A DNA stretch of 26,989 nt from Phascolarctobacterium sp. (GTDB taxonomy: Bacteria; Bacillota; Negativicutes; Acidaminococcales; Acidaminococcaceae): assembly GCA_004558595.1 (NCBI GenBank), contig SFCN01000025.1, positions 1 to 26,989 of the forward strand. Reading direction: 5' to 3'. A program made the position numbers and the translations under genes. Positions 10,832 to 18,592 of the stretch are shown here, piece by piece (positions within the stretch are counted from its first letter, which is position 1; every line of letters begins with the position of its first letter). Below the pieces are notes generated by a model, which saw nothing but the letters and a program-made list of their open reading frames with translations, searched no databases and was not told the origin of the DNA.

Positions 10832-10877
10832 AGCGGTACCCCAAAGCATGCGAAAGTGCAAGTAAGGTACCGCTTTT
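10832..10877 (+). terminator. Rho-independent terminator of the glycolytic operon
   Basis: 9-bp perfect arms AGCGGTACC (10832-10840) and GGTACCGCT (10866-10874) run into TTTT. The 25-nt loop contains a smaller GCAT/GTGC helix. Confidence 0.75.
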
Positions 10878-10961
10878 GCTTACTTTAAGGAGAAGGGACG
10901 GTTTTTGGTCAGTGCTTAAGTAAAATTCCTCTAAAATTGTAAAATATTTTGCAAAACTACG

Positions 10962-10990
10962 TTGTAAGCTTACTGTTTTTATGGTAAAAT
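10962..10990 (+). promoter_or_regulatory. Putative promoter of secG
   Basis: TTGTAA (10962-10967) and TAAAAT (10985-10990) are exactly 17 bp apart, with an extended -10 TG at 10982-10983. It is 34 nt before the secG start. Confidence 0.6.
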
Positions 10991-11023
10991 ACTGTGGTAC
11001 AAAAATGTGAGGAGGTAAGCTCT

Positions 11024-11254
11024 GTGATTGAAACTGTCTTGATAGTTCTTGAAGTTATCGTTTGCATAGCTCTCATTGGCGCAGTTCTGCTGCAGTCCGG
11101 CAAAGGCGGCGGTATGGGCAGTACTTTCGGCGGCAGTGACGGTGCTTTTTTTGGCAAGGGCAACGATCTGGATTCTTTGATGGCGCGAGCCACCATTTAT
11201 CTGGGTGCGGCTTTTGCGGTTATTACTATGGCGTTGGCTAAAATCAACGCATAG
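11024..11254 (+). CDS. secG: Protein translocase subunit SecG
   Basis: Small accessory subunit of the SecYEG channel in the inner membrane. 76 residues with two membrane segments (about 3-20 and 54-72). They are separated by a glycine-rich cytoplasmic loop containing the SecG signature L-L-Q-S-G-K-G-G-G-M-G and F-G-G-S-D-G-A-F-F-G. The GTG at 11024 is preferred to one at 10994 because GAGGAGGT sits 8 nt upstream and the first membrane segment starts immediately. In many Bacillota secG begins a cluster with carboxylesterase, rnr, smpB and ssrA. The same order is seen here except that a pyrophosphatase gene intervenes. Confidence 0.95.
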   Translation: MIETVLIVLEVIVCIALIGAVLLQSGKGGGMGSTFGGSDGAFFGKGNDLDSLMARATIYLGAAFAVITMALAKINA

Positions 11255-11273
11255 AGAATTCTCACCTTGTTAC

Positions 11274-11312
11274 AAAGAGCGTAACTTCGCTCTTTAAATT
11301 TTAAATTTTTTT
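11274..11312 (+). terminator. Rho-independent terminator after secG
   Basis: An 8-bp stem (AAAGAGCG, loop TAACTT, CGCTCTTT) is followed by an A/T-rich tail ending in seven T. It separates secG from the pyrophosphatase gene. Confidence 0.7.
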
Positions 11313-11335
11313 ATAAAAAGAAAGGGGTTAGGGTC

Positions 11336-13345
11336 TTGAGTTTCTTAATGACTTCTATCGTTGTTGGCATCATCGCACTGGCAGTTGCTCTGTTGCTCAG
11401 CAGCGCAATCGGCAAGGCTCCTGCAGGCACTGCACGCATGCAAGAAATCGCCGGTTACATCCATGAGGGCGCTATGGCGTTCCTGTACAGAGAGTACAAA
11501 GCTCTGTCCGTATTTGTTATTATCGTTGCTATCATTATCGCTATGTTCCTGTCTCCCATGACTGCTGTTTGCTTCGTAGCAGGCGCAATCTTCTCTGTTT
11601 GCGCTGGTTACATTGGTATGACTGTTGCTACCAAGGCTAACGTTCGTACTGCTGAAGCTGCACGTCACGGCATGCCCGAAGCTTTGAAAATCGCTTTCTC
11701 CGGCGGTGCTGTAATGGGTCTGGGCGTTGTTGGTCTGGGTATCGTTGGTGTTGCTGCTGCTTATATGATTTTTGGCAACATTGATATCGTAACCGGCTTC
11801 TCCCTGGGTGCTTCCTCCATCGCTTTGTTCGCTCGTGTTGGCGGCGGTATCTATACCAAGGCTGCTGACGTTGGCGCTGACTTGGTAGGTAAAGTTGAAG
11901 AAGGTCTGCCTGAAGACGATCCGCGTAACCCGGCTACCATCGCTGATAACGTAGGCGATAACGTAGGCGACGTCGCTGGTATGGGCGCTGACTTGTTCGA
12001 ATCCTATGTTGGCGCAATTATCTCCGCTATCACCCTGGGCGCTGTAGCTTATCCCGGCGGTGAAGGCGTAGTATTTGTATTTAGCCTGGCATTCTCCGGC
12101 ATTATTGCTTCCTTGGCTGGTGTATTCTTTGCTCGTAACAGCAAATCCACCAATCCGCAAGCTGCTCTGAACAACGGCACCTATGTTGGTGGCGTACTGG
12201 TTCTGGGCGCTGCTTACTACCTGTCCACCTCTCTGTTCGGTAACACCAATGCTTTCGTAGCTATCGCTTCCGGTTTGATCGTAGGCATGCTGATTGGTAA
12301 AATCACCGAAATTTATACCTCTGCTGACTATGCTTCTGTTAAGAAGATTGCTCAACAATCTGAAACCGGTCCTGCGACCACCATTATCTCCGGCTTGGCT
12401 GTAGGCATGTATTCCACCTTCCTGCCGATGATTTTCATCTGCATTGGCGTAATCCTGTCCTTCTTCTTCATGGGCGGCGCTAAGGACACTGGCATGGGCC
12501 TGTTCGGCATCTCTCTGGCTGCAGTTGGCATGCTGTCCACCACTGGTTTGACCGTAGCGGTTGACGCTTATGGTCCTATCGCTGATAACGCTGGTGGTAT
12601 CGCAGAAATGTCCGAGCTGCCTCCTGAAGTACGTGAAATCACCGATACCCTGGACTCCGTTGGTAACACCACTGCTGCTATCGGCAAGGGCTTCGCTATT
12701 GGTTCCGCTGCTCTGACTGCGCTGGCTCTGTTCTCTGCTTATGCTCATGTTGTAAATCTGAAGGCTATCGACCTGCTGAACCCTGTAACCCTGATCGGCC
12801 TGTTCGTTGGCGCAACCCTGCCCTTCGTATTCGGCGCTATGACCATGGAATCTGTTGGTAAAGCTGCTTACCAAATGATCGAGGAAGTTCGTCGTCAATT
12901 CCACGAAATCCCCGGCCTGCTGGAAGGCAAAGCTAAGGCTGACTATCAAAAATGCGTAGACATTTCTACCGCAGCTGCTCTGCACGAAATGATTATGCCT
13001 GGTGTTATCGCTATCGTTGCTCCTCTGGCTATGGGCTTCCTGTTTGGTACTGAAGCTCTGGGCGGCCTGCTGGGCGGCGCTCTGGCTTCCGGCGTACTGG
13101 TTGCTATCCTGATGGCAAATGCTGGTGGCGCTTGGGATAACGCTAAGAAATATGTAGAAGCTTCCGGTCGTAAACACACTCCGGTGCATGACGCAACCGT
13201 TGTAGGCGACACCGTAGGCGATCCCTTCAAGGATACCTCCGGACCTGCAATGAACATCCTCATCAAATTGATGACCGTTGTTGCTCTGGTATTCGCTCCT
13301 GTTATGGCTGCTAACGGCGGCATGCTGCTGAGCCTGTTCAAATAA
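11336..13345 (+). CDS. hppA: Membrane-bound ion-translocating pyrophosphatase
   Basis: Couples hydrolysis of pyrophosphate to pumping of protons or sodium across the inner membrane. 669 residues, roughly 16 membrane helices, within the family range. The substrate-binding loop with D-V-G-A-D-L-V-G-K-V-E and D-N-V-G-D-N-V-G-D-V-A-G-M-G-A-D is intact. So is the C-terminal G-D-T-V-G-D-P-F-K-D-T-S-G-P motif. In G-N-T-T-A-A-I-G-K-G the position that is Lys in potassium-independent enzymes is Ala, so the potassium-dependent class is expected. The transported ion cannot be told by eye. TTG at 11336 is chosen because GAAAGGGG lies 8 nt upstream; the ATG at 11348 is the alternative. It has its own terminator. 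Confidence 0.96.
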   Translation: MSFLMTSIVVGIIALAVALLLSSAIGKAPAGTARMQEIAGYIHEGAMAFLYREYKALSVFVIIVAIIIAMFLSPMTAVCFVAGAIFSVCAGYIGMTVATKANVRTAEAARHGMPEALKIAFSGGAVMGLGVVGLGIVGVAAAYMIFGNIDIVTGFSLGASSIALFARVGGGIYTKAADVGADLVGKVEEGLPEDDPRNPATIADNVGDNVGDVAGMGADLFESYVGAIISAITLGAVAYPGGEGVVFVFSLAFSGIIASLAGVFFARNSKSTNPQAALNNGTYVGGVLVLGAAYYLSTSLFGNTNAFVAIASGLIVGMLIGKITEIYTSADYASVKKIAQQSETGPATTIISGLAVGMYSTFLPMIFICIGVILSFFFMGGAKDTGMGLFGISLAAVGMLSTTGLTVAVDAYGPIADNAGGIAEMSELPPEVREITDTLDSVGNTTAAIGKGFAIGSAALTALALFSAYAHVVNLKAIDLLNPVTLIGLFVGATLPFVFGAMTMESVGKAAYQMIEEVRRQFHEIPGLLEGKAKADYQKCVDISTAAALHEMIMPGVIAIVAPLAMGFLFGTEALGGLLGGALASGVLVAILMANAGGAWDNAKKYVEASGRKHTPVHDATVVGDTVGDPFKDTSGPAMNILIKLMTVVALVFAPVMAANGGMLLSLFK

Positions 13346-13359
13346 TTGAACTAAAGATT

Positions 13360-13393
13360 AACGCTCCTTCTCACTACGAGGGGGAGCGTTTTT
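13360..13393 (+). terminator. Rho-independent terminator after hppA
   Basis: Arms AACGCTCC and GGAGCGTT close a loop of about 15 nt and are followed by TTTTT. Confidence 0.85.
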
Positions 13394-13463
13394 GTATATA
13401 GTCATTTAGTGAGTACTTATAGAAGATGGCTCTACAAATTTTCGTGCCCTTCAAGAGAGCTTA

Positions 13464-13472
13464 TGATATAAT
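13464..13472 (+). promoter_or_regulatory. Putative extended -10 promoter for the esterase-rnr-smpB genes
   Basis: TGATATAAT is an extended -10 with a perfect TATAAT (13467-13472). No convincing -35 is present at 16-18 bp, which extended -10 promoters can tolerate. Confidence 0.45.
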
Positions 13473-13514
13473 AATAAAATAGGCTTTGAGCATGAGAAAA
13501 AGGTGGGAGACTTT

Positions 13515-14258
13515 ATGCAAATTATGGAGGGTGCAGAAACATTTCTGCTAGAAGGGAATAATGGTAAGGCAGTGCTGCTTTTACACGGTTATACCGGTAC
13601 TACGGCTGAGATGCGACCCTTGGGTGAGTATTTGCATGGCTTGGGCTATACTGTGCTCTGTCCTCGCTTGCCAGGTCACGGAACCAGCGTAGAGGAGTTA
13701 AAGGAAACGGTTGCCTCCCAGTGGGTAGCGGCAGCGAAGCTTGGTTATGCGATTTTAGCCAAGAAATATCAAGAAATTTATGTGGCTGGGCTGTCCATGG
13801 GCGGGCTTTTGGCTATAGTCATCGCAGCTACGGAAAAGGTGGAAAAGGCTGCCTTCTTAGCAACGCCAATTTTTTTGCAGGACAAGCGTGCGCCTTTCTT
13901 ACCGATCCTGCGTTTTTTCATCCACTATTTACCCAAGCATAAGCGTAGCTATCACGAAATGGATAAATATTGTCAGGCCTATGATCGTATGCCCACTAAG
14001 CCCCTGACCAGCCTTTTTGCCTTAATTAAAACATGTAAAAAAGAACTGATACAAAAGATAACAATACCCTGCCTTGTTTTACAATCGAAAATTGAGCATA
14101 CTGTGAACCCTAAAAGCGCACAGTATATTTACGAGTGTTTAGCTACTGCTAAGGAGAAAAAAGAGCTGGTCTGGCTGGAAAAAAGCGGTCATATTTTAAC
14201 CTTAGATTGTGAGCATAAGCAGGTATTTCAAAAAATAGGGGATTTCTTTGGTCAATAG
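13515..14258 (+). CDS. est: Carboxylesterase of the Est30 type (alpha/beta hydrolase)
   Basis: Cytoplasmic serine hydrolase, 247 residues, the same length as the Geobacillus Est30 enzyme it resembles. The oxyanion region L-L-L-H-G-Y-T-G-T is at residues 21-29, the nucleophile elbow G-L-S-M-G-G places Ser94, and the catalytic histidine is His226 in S-G-H-I-L-T-L-D. The catalytic acid, Asp in Est30 (H-D-E-M-I-N-P), aligns with Glu194 here (I-E-H-T-V-N-P), an uncommon but chemically possible change. The ATG at 13515 is chosen because AAAGGTGG precedes it; a GTG at 13503 would add four residues. Its natural substrate is unknown. The position between secG/hppA and rnr matches the conserved Bacillota cluster. 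Confidence 0.85.
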   Translation: MQIMEGAETFLLEGNNGKAVLLLHGYTGTTAEMRPLGEYLHGLGYTVLCPRLPGHGTSVEELKETVASQWVAAAKLGYAILAKKYQEIYVAGLSMGGLLAIVIAATEKVEKAAFLATPIFLQDKRAPFLPILRFFIHYLPKHKRSYHEMDKYCQAYDRMPTKPLTSLFALIKTCKKELIQKITIPCLVLQSKIEHTVNPKSAQYIYECLATAKEKKELVWLEKSGHILTLDCEHKQVFQKIGDFFGQ

Positions 14259-14362
14259 GGCTAGGAAAGAACTCGACCCGTGGCCAATTTGCGAACAAGA
14301 AGCAAGCTTTTTGTAAACAATAAATTTTTAAGCAGGATTTATTTTGTAAAGAAGGAATTACT

Positions 14363-14776
14363 ATGGATAGAACACTGTTAGATAATAATGAATATAGTTG
14401 GTGCTTCGCTTGTGGTAAAGATAATGAACATGGGCTGCATATGCGCTTTGAAATAGATGATGATAAATGTACTGCTTATTTTACTCCGCGAAGGGAACAC
14501 CAAAGCTACACGGGCCGCATGCACGGTGGCTTGGTAGCGGTGCTTTTAGATGAGGTAACGGGCAATTATCTATATTGCAAGGAAGGTAAGCCGTCCTATA
14601 CGGCTAAAATAGAGATTCGCTACCGCCAGCCCTTGGCCATTGGCGAGGAGGTTATTTGCACGGGCTATGAAGTGAAGCGCAAGGGGCGCATGGTAGAGAT
14701 GGCCGGCAAAATTTGTAGGAAGGACGGAACGATTTTAGCGGAATCAGTCTCTAAAATGATGATTAAAGAGGATTAA
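14363..14776 (+). CDS. Hotdog-fold thioesterase, PaaI-like
   Basis: A 137-residue single-domain hotdog protein. It has the N-terminal C-F-A-C-G-K-D-N-E-H-G-L-H stretch seen in many PaaI/DUF4442-like members. It also has the central helix region R-M-H-G-G-L-V-A-V-L-L-D-E with the H-G-G motif and acidic residue used for thioester hydrolysis. Strand K-I-E-I-R-Y-R-Q-P-L follows. Such enzymes hydrolyse acyl-CoA thioesters, but the acyl group cannot be predicted. GAAGGAATT precedes the ATG. It ends 3 nt before the RNase R start, so the two are almost certainly co-transcribed and translationally linked, although no functional link between them is established. Confidence 0.85.
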   Translation: MDRTLLDNNEYSWCFACGKDNEHGLHMRFEIDDDKCTAYFTPRREHQSYTGRMHGGLVAVLLDEVTGNYLYCKEGKPSYTAKIEIRYRQPLAIGEEVICTGYEVKRKGRMVEMAGKICRKDGTILAESVSKMMIKED

Positions 14777-14779
14777 ACA

Positions 14780-17125
14780 ATGCAAAGTAAGACTATTAAA
14801 GATAAAATTTTAGCTTTTATGCGAGATGGTAGCTATGCTCCCATGACTAGCGAGGAGCTTTTGGATGCGTTGGCCGGTGAGTGTAGCGCTACCAAATTTT
14901 GGCAGGAGCTCCTAGCACTGGAGCAAAATGGTGAGATTATTAAAACTCGCTTTGAAACCTATGGCCTGCCTGAGAAAATGGGTCTGGTTGCAGGACGGTT
15001 CCAGCTGACCAGCAAGGGCTTTGGCTTCGTTATTCCCGATAACAAGGGTGAGCGTCCGGACGTTTTTATTCCGCCTCGCGCTTTAAATGGAGCTATGAAT
15101 AATGATAGAGTTTTAGCTCGTGTTAATAACGACACCCATGGCAAGAAGCCTGAGGGTGAAATTTTACGTATCATTACTCATGCCAATAACAAGGTAGTGG
15201 GCGTGTTCCACCAAACGGGAGATTTTGCCTTCGTAACGCCTGACGACAAGCGTATTGGTCAGGATGTGTACATCATGCGCCGTGATTTTAATAATGCCAA
15301 GGATGGGCAGAAGGTGGTCGTGGAGATTACCGAATGGCCTCAGGAGCACCGTAAGGCTGAGGGTAAGGTTACGGAAATCCTTGGTAATCTTGGTGATGTG
15401 GGCCTAGAGATTTTGTCCATTATCAAGCAGAACGATTTGCCCTTGGAGTTTCCGGAGGAGGTTTTAGCTGCTTCTCGCAAGGTGCCTAAGGCTATTAAAA
15501 AGACGGAGCTGGCAGGGCGTAGGGATTTGCGTGAGCGTGCTGTTGTCACCGTAGATGGCGAGGATGCCAAGGATTTGGATGATGCAGTCTATGTGCGACA
15601 AATTAGCGCGGATGAATATTTGCTAGGCGTTTATATTGCGGATGTTAGCTATTATGTAACCGAAGATAGCATTTTAGACAAAGAGGCACGTGAGCGTGGT
15701 ACCAGCGTATACCTAGTGGATAGGGTGCTGCCCATGCTGCCGGAGCGGCTTTCCAATGGCATTTGCAGCCTTAACGCAGGTGAGGATCGCCTTGCCATGG
15801 CCTGCGAAATGCATATGGATACCAAGGGAGCAGTGCTCAATTATGAGATTTTCCCCGCTGTTATCAATGTGCGGCATCGCTTAAGCTACAACATTGTGCG
15901 GGCCATGCTGGCGGGTGATGGTGAAATGTGCGCTAAATATGCGGATATTCTGCCCATGGTGAGAAAAATGGATGAGCTACGCCGAATTTTGCACGATAAG
16001 CGTGCTCGTCGTGGCGCGGTAGATTTCGACCTACCTGAGCAAAAGGTGATTTTGGACGAAAAACTGCATCCTATTGAGATTGTGCAGCGTATTCATGGTA
16101 ATGCGGAGTCCATTATCGAGGAATTTATGCTGGCAGCCAACGAAACCGTGGCTCAGCATATGTTCAAGCAGCATTGGCCCTTTATTTATCGTGTCCACGA
16201 TATTCCGGCAGAGGAAAAAATGCAGGATTTGGCCAAGCTTTTGGCTAATTTTAATGTGAAGTTCAAGGTGAGCGAGGAAACACAGCCCAAGGAAATTCAA
16301 CAGGCTGTGCAGGCAGTGGCAGGTAAGCCTGAGGAAAGGCTCATCACTACGGTAGCGCTGCGTTCCATGAAGCAGGCGGTGTACCAAACGGAAAATATCG
16401 GACACTTTGGCTTGGCCGCTAAATATTATACTCATTTTACTTCGCCTATTCGTCGTTATCCAGACTTGATTGTGCATCGCTTATTAAGGCAATGGCTGCA
16501 ATATCCTAAGCTTAAGGAAGCGGAAATTGAGCCCTTGAGCGATAAGCTAGATGTTATCGCCGATCATTCCTCCGTTCGTGAGCGTGCTGCAGCTGATGCC
16601 GAGCGAGCCACCGTGGAGCTCAAAAAATGTGAATATATGGCGGACCATATTGGCGAGGAATATGATGGTGTAATCAGTGGCGTTACAGCCTTTGGTATGT
16701 TCGTAGAGCTGGAAAATGGCGTGGAGGGTCTAGTACATATCTCTAGCCTTATGGATGATTACTATGAGTTTTACGAGGAGCGCTACGCTTTAGTGGGTAC
16801 CCATACTGGGCATCAATATCGTTTAGGTGATAAGGTGCGCATCGAGGTGCTGCAGGTGAACATCAGCGATGTTTCCATCGACTTCATCATGGCCGGTGAA
16901 AATGATGGTGTTCGTGAACATATCAAGCAGCAGCTATTAGCCAAGCAAAAGCCCAGTAAGGGCTATAGCAGCCAGCGTGCGGCCTTGAGTGCGGAGACGA
17001 AGAAAAAGAAAAACGCTAGCGCTAAGAGTAAGGGCTCCAAGGGAGCCAAGAATAAGGAGCCTGGTCGCCGCAGTGGCGGTAAGGGCAAGGCCAAGGCTGG
17101 GCGTAAGAGCAAGAAGAAGAGATAG
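14780..17125 (+). CDS. rnr: Ribonuclease R
   Basis: Processive 3'-to-5' exoribonuclease that degrades structured RNA and, with SmpB-tmRNA, non-stop mRNAs. 781 residues. Order: N-terminal winged helix (about 1-70), cold-shock/OB domains (about 70-220), RNB catalytic domain, S1 domain (G-V-I-S-G-V-T-A-F-G-M-F-V, about 630-710), and a basic tail. The magnesium-binding aspartates are in D-G-E-D-A-K-D-L-D-D, with Asp259, Asp265, Asp267 and Asp268 matching the E. coli pattern. The last 45 or so residues are almost entirely Lys, Arg, Ser, Gly and Ala. In E. coli the Lys-rich tail is needed to engage stalled ribosomes through SmpB-tmRNA. AGAGGA precedes the ATG. smpB and ssrA follow directly. Confidence 0.97.
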   Translation: MQSKTIKDKILAFMRDGSYAPMTSEELLDALAGECSATKFWQELLALEQNGEIIKTRFETYGLPEKMGLVAGRFQLTSKGFGFVIPDNKGERPDVFIPPRALNGAMNNDRVLARVNNDTHGKKPEGEILRIITHANNKVVGVFHQTGDFAFVTPDDKRIGQDVYIMRRDFNNAKDGQKVVVEITEWPQEHRKAEGKVTEILGNLGDVGLEILSIIKQNDLPLEFPEEVLAASRKVPKAIKKTELAGRRDLRERAVVTVDGEDAKDLDDAVYVRQISADEYLLGVYIADVSYYVTEDSILDKEARERGTSVYLVDRVLPMLPERLSNGICSLNAGEDRLAMACEMHMDTKGAVLNYEIFPAVINVRHRLSYNIVRAMLAGDGEMCAKYADILPMVRKMDELRRILHDKRARRGAVDFDLPEQKVILDEKLHPIEIVQRIHGNAESIIEEFMLAANETVAQHMFKQHWPFIYRVHDIPAEEKMQDLAKLLANFNVKFKVSEETQPKEIQQAVQAVAGKPEERLITTVALRSMKQAVYQTENIGHFGLAAKYYTHFTSPIRRYPDLIVHRLLRQWLQYPKLKEAEIEPLSDKLDVIADHSSVRERAAADAERATVELKKCEYMADHIGEEYDGVISGVTAFGMFVELENGVEGLVHISSLMDDYYEFYEERYALVGTHTGHQYRLGDKVRIEVLQVNISDVSIDFIMAGENDGVREHIKQQLLAKQKPSKGYSSQRAALSAETKKKKNASAKSKGSKGAKNKEPGRRSGGKGKAKAGRKSKKKR

Positions 17126-17133
17126 AGGTTTTT

Positions 17134-17601
17134 ATGGCAGAGGAAAAAATTAAAATAATTGCAGAAAATCGTAAGGCGCGGCATGACTATAGTATTTTGG
17201 AAACCTTCGAGGCCGGCATTGCTTTGACCGGTACCGAGGTAAAGTCCCTGCGTGCTGGCAAGGCCAACATGAAGGACAGCTATGCCCAGATTACCAAGCA
17301 GGCAGAGATTTTCGTATATCAATTGCACATTAGTCCCTATGACCATGGCAATATTTTTAACCATGACCCCTTGCGTAATCGGCGGTTGCTTCTTCATCGA
17401 GCTGAAATTAATAAGCTGATTGGTAAGGTAAAGGAAAAGGGCTATGCCTTGGTACCGTTGAAGCTGTATTTCAAGCATGGTTTGGTAAAAATGGAGCTGG
17501 CCTTGGCCGTGGGCAAGAAGAATTATGACAAGCGTCAGGATTTGGCGAAGAAGGACGCCAAACGTGAAATGGAGCGAGCTTTGAAGGAAAGAAATAGATA
17601 G
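17134..17601 (+). CDS. smpB: SsrA-binding protein SmpB
   Basis: Binds tmRNA and delivers it to stalled ribosomes for trans-translation. 155 residues, family standard. The OB-fold core shows I-A-E-N-R-K-A-R-H-D-Y, G-I-A-L-T-G-T-E-V-K-S-L-R and the H-D-P-x-R-x-R-R-L-L-L-H region. The basic C-terminal tail (G-K-K-N-Y-D-K-R through K-E-R-N-R) fits the vacant mRNA channel. It starts 8 nt after rnr with a modest ribosome-binding site (AGAGGT) and lies 121 nt upstream of its RNA partner ssrA. Confidence 0.97.
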   Translation: MAEEKIKIIAENRKARHDYSILETFEAGIALTGTEVKSLRAGKANMKDSYAQITKQAEIFVYQLHISPYDHGNIFNHDPLRNRRLLLHRAEINKLIGKVKEKGYALVPLKLYFKHGLVKMELALAVGKKNYDKRQDLAKKDAKREMERALKERNR

Positions 17602-17625
17602 TAAGGGCTTGGCGGAGATGTGTAT

Positions 17626-17656
17626 TTGACTTTTTGACATTTCACAGAAAAGTCAA
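17626..17656. repeat. 9-bp inverted repeat abutting the ssrA promoter
   Basis: TTGACTTTT (17626-17634) and AAAAGTCAA (17648-17656) are perfect reverse complements 13 nt apart. The right arm ends exactly where the ssrA -35 begins. It could be an operator or, with the T-run at 17662-17668, a weak terminator for smpB. Confidence 0.45.
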
Positions 17657-17685
17657 TTGCATTTTTTTCCGAGCCGTGTTACAAT
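17657..17685 (+). promoter_or_regulatory. Promoter of ssrA
   Basis: TTGCAT (17657-17662) and TACAAT (17680-17685) lie 17 bp apart with TG in the extended -10 position. Transcription would start about 30 nt before the mature tmRNA 5' end. Confidence 0.65.
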
Positions 17686-17722
17686 CTAATAGAAGCAAGC
17701 GTATAGCTTATTCTTATAACCA

Positions 17723-18069
17723 GGGGATGTACTGGTTTCGACGGGGATAGGTGGTGTATGATAAGCGAGCCGTGGTCTGGCACACGTTAACTGTTGGGAC
17801 GTTTAAATATAAACGCTGATAAAGAATACGCTTTAGCAGCTTAACTGCTAACTGTCTTCTGAGCTCCTCCTACAGGCGAGGAAAGACAGTCACTATGTGG
17901 GATACCTTAAGGCCGATGCCTGTGAGCCTTTAGGGAAACTCTACAGGATAGCGACTCGAGGGCCCGTCGATAGGCAATTGGGAAGCGAAATAAAATATGT
18001 CGTCTGCGCTCGGAGAAAGTTGTATGGCAATATTTTCGGACCGGGGTTCGACTCCCCGCATCTCCACCA
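17723..18069 (+). ncRNA. ssrA: Transfer-messenger RNA (tmRNA)
   Basis: Rescues ribosomes stalled on mRNAs without a stop codon. The tRNA-like ends are clear. The 5' GGGGATG pairs with CATCTCC before the encoded ACCA (18066-18069), GGTTTCGACGG follows the acceptor strand, and GGTTCGACTCCCC forms the T arm. The tag reading frame ends at TAA 17842-17844 and reads ...N-A-D-K-E-Y-A-L-A-A, the classical degradation-tag ending. The resume codon is uncertain; AAT at 17806 (tag NINADKEYALAA) is plausible. Length is 347 nt, typical for a one-piece tmRNA. Confidence 0.97.
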
Positions 18070-18102
18070 GTCATTAACACGGCAGGTGTGAAATAATAAG
18101 AG

Positions 18103-18147
18103 ACCGTACCTGGCTAACATTTGCTAGCTAGGTACGGTTCTTTTTTT
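18103..18147 (+). terminator. Rho-independent terminator of ssrA
   Basis: 14-nt arms (18103-18116 and 18125-18138, starting ACCGTACCT and ending AGGTACGGT, one mismatch) are followed by TCTTTTTTT. Confidence 0.92.
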
Positions 18148-18149
18148 GT

Positions 18150-18172
18150 TTTTCCAAGCGCTGATTGGAAAA
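18150..18172. promoter_or_regulatory. Putative operator palindrome 1
   Basis: TTTTCCAA (18150-18157), seven bases (GCGCTGA), then TTGGAAAA (18165-18172), a perfect 8-bp inverted repeat. A near-identical copy lies with its centre 53 bp downstream. Confidence 0.5.
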
Positions 18173-18202
18173 TATGTCTATATCAATGCTTTCGCTTTTA
18201 GA

Positions 18203-18225
18203 TTTTCCAAGCACTGACTGGAAAA
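18203..18225. promoter_or_regulatory. Putative operator palindrome 2
   Basis: A second copy, TTTTCCA (18203-18209), nine bases, TGGAAAA (18219-18225). It differs from copy 1 at two positions over 23 bp. It precedes the TM1266-like gene by about 57 nt. Confidence 0.5.
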
Positions 18226-18282
18226 ATTGTGCAAAAAATGGTTTCCCAAAGAGTATTCTTTGAAGCTGAAGGAGGAGAAACT

Positions 18283-18543
18283 ATGGACACTAGGGTAGCA
18301 GTAATTGCGATTATCGTCTCTCAGGAAGAGGCAGTGGAGAAGCTCAACAATATTCTCCACAATTATGCTAAATATATCATCGGGCGCATGGGCTTGCCCT
18401 ATCGAGCTAAGGGAGTGAATATAATTTGCGTGGCTGTGGATGCTCCCAAGGATGCCATCAGCGCCTTGTCAGGCAAACTAGGCAGTATTGATGGCGTAAG
18501 TGTAAAAACAGCTTATTCCAATGTAATTAGCAGCGAAAAATAA
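18283..18543 (+). CDS. TM1266-type ACT-like protein (putative iron-only hydrogenase system regulator)
   Basis: An 86-residue protein that resembles the TM1266 family of small ACT/NikR-like-fold proteins. Matching features are an N-terminal V-A-V-I-A-I-I-V strand, L-N-N-I-L-H-N-Y, R-M-G-L-P-Y-R and the closing A-L-S-G-K-L-G-x-I-x-G-V-x-V-K-T. Family members often sit near [FeFe]-hydrogenase maturation genes and are annotated as regulators, but biochemical proof is lacking, and no hydrogenase gene is in this window. The ATG at 18283 is chosen because AAGGAGG lies 7 nt upstream; the longer reading from 18229 has no such site. The two TTTTCCA palindromes just upstream suggest transcriptional control, perhaps by an unlinked factor. 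Confidence 0.8.
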   Translation: MDTRVAVIAIIVSQEEAVEKLNNILHNYAKYIIGRMGLPYRAKGVNIICVAVDAPKDAISALSGKLGSIDGVSVKTAYSNVISSEK

Positions 18544-18576
18544 AAATACCCGCACCGGCTTGTAAAGCGGTGCGGG
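18541..18576 (-). terminator. Terminator for the minus-strand small membrane protein gene
   Basis: A GC-rich stem (CCCGCACCG 18549-18557 / CGGTGCGGG 18568-18576) has its T-rich tail only on the minus strand (complement of TAAAAATA). It therefore serves the minus-strand gene, and may also slow transcription of the convergent TM1266-like gene. Confidence 0.7.
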
Positions 18577-18592
18577 TTATGTACATCATGGG

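Noticed and set aside
11345..13189. A 614-codon open frame on the minus strand opposite hppA
   Set aside because: It is the codon-bias shadow of a highly expressed gene. Its translation is low-complexity Ser/Gln/Asn-rich with no recognisable domain, and the plus strand encodes an unmistakable pyrophosphatase.
17634..17662. TTGACA at 17634-17639 as the ssrA -35
   Set aside because: It is 40 bp upstream of the only good -10 (TACAAT at 17680). TTGCAT at 17657 has exact 17-bp spacing.
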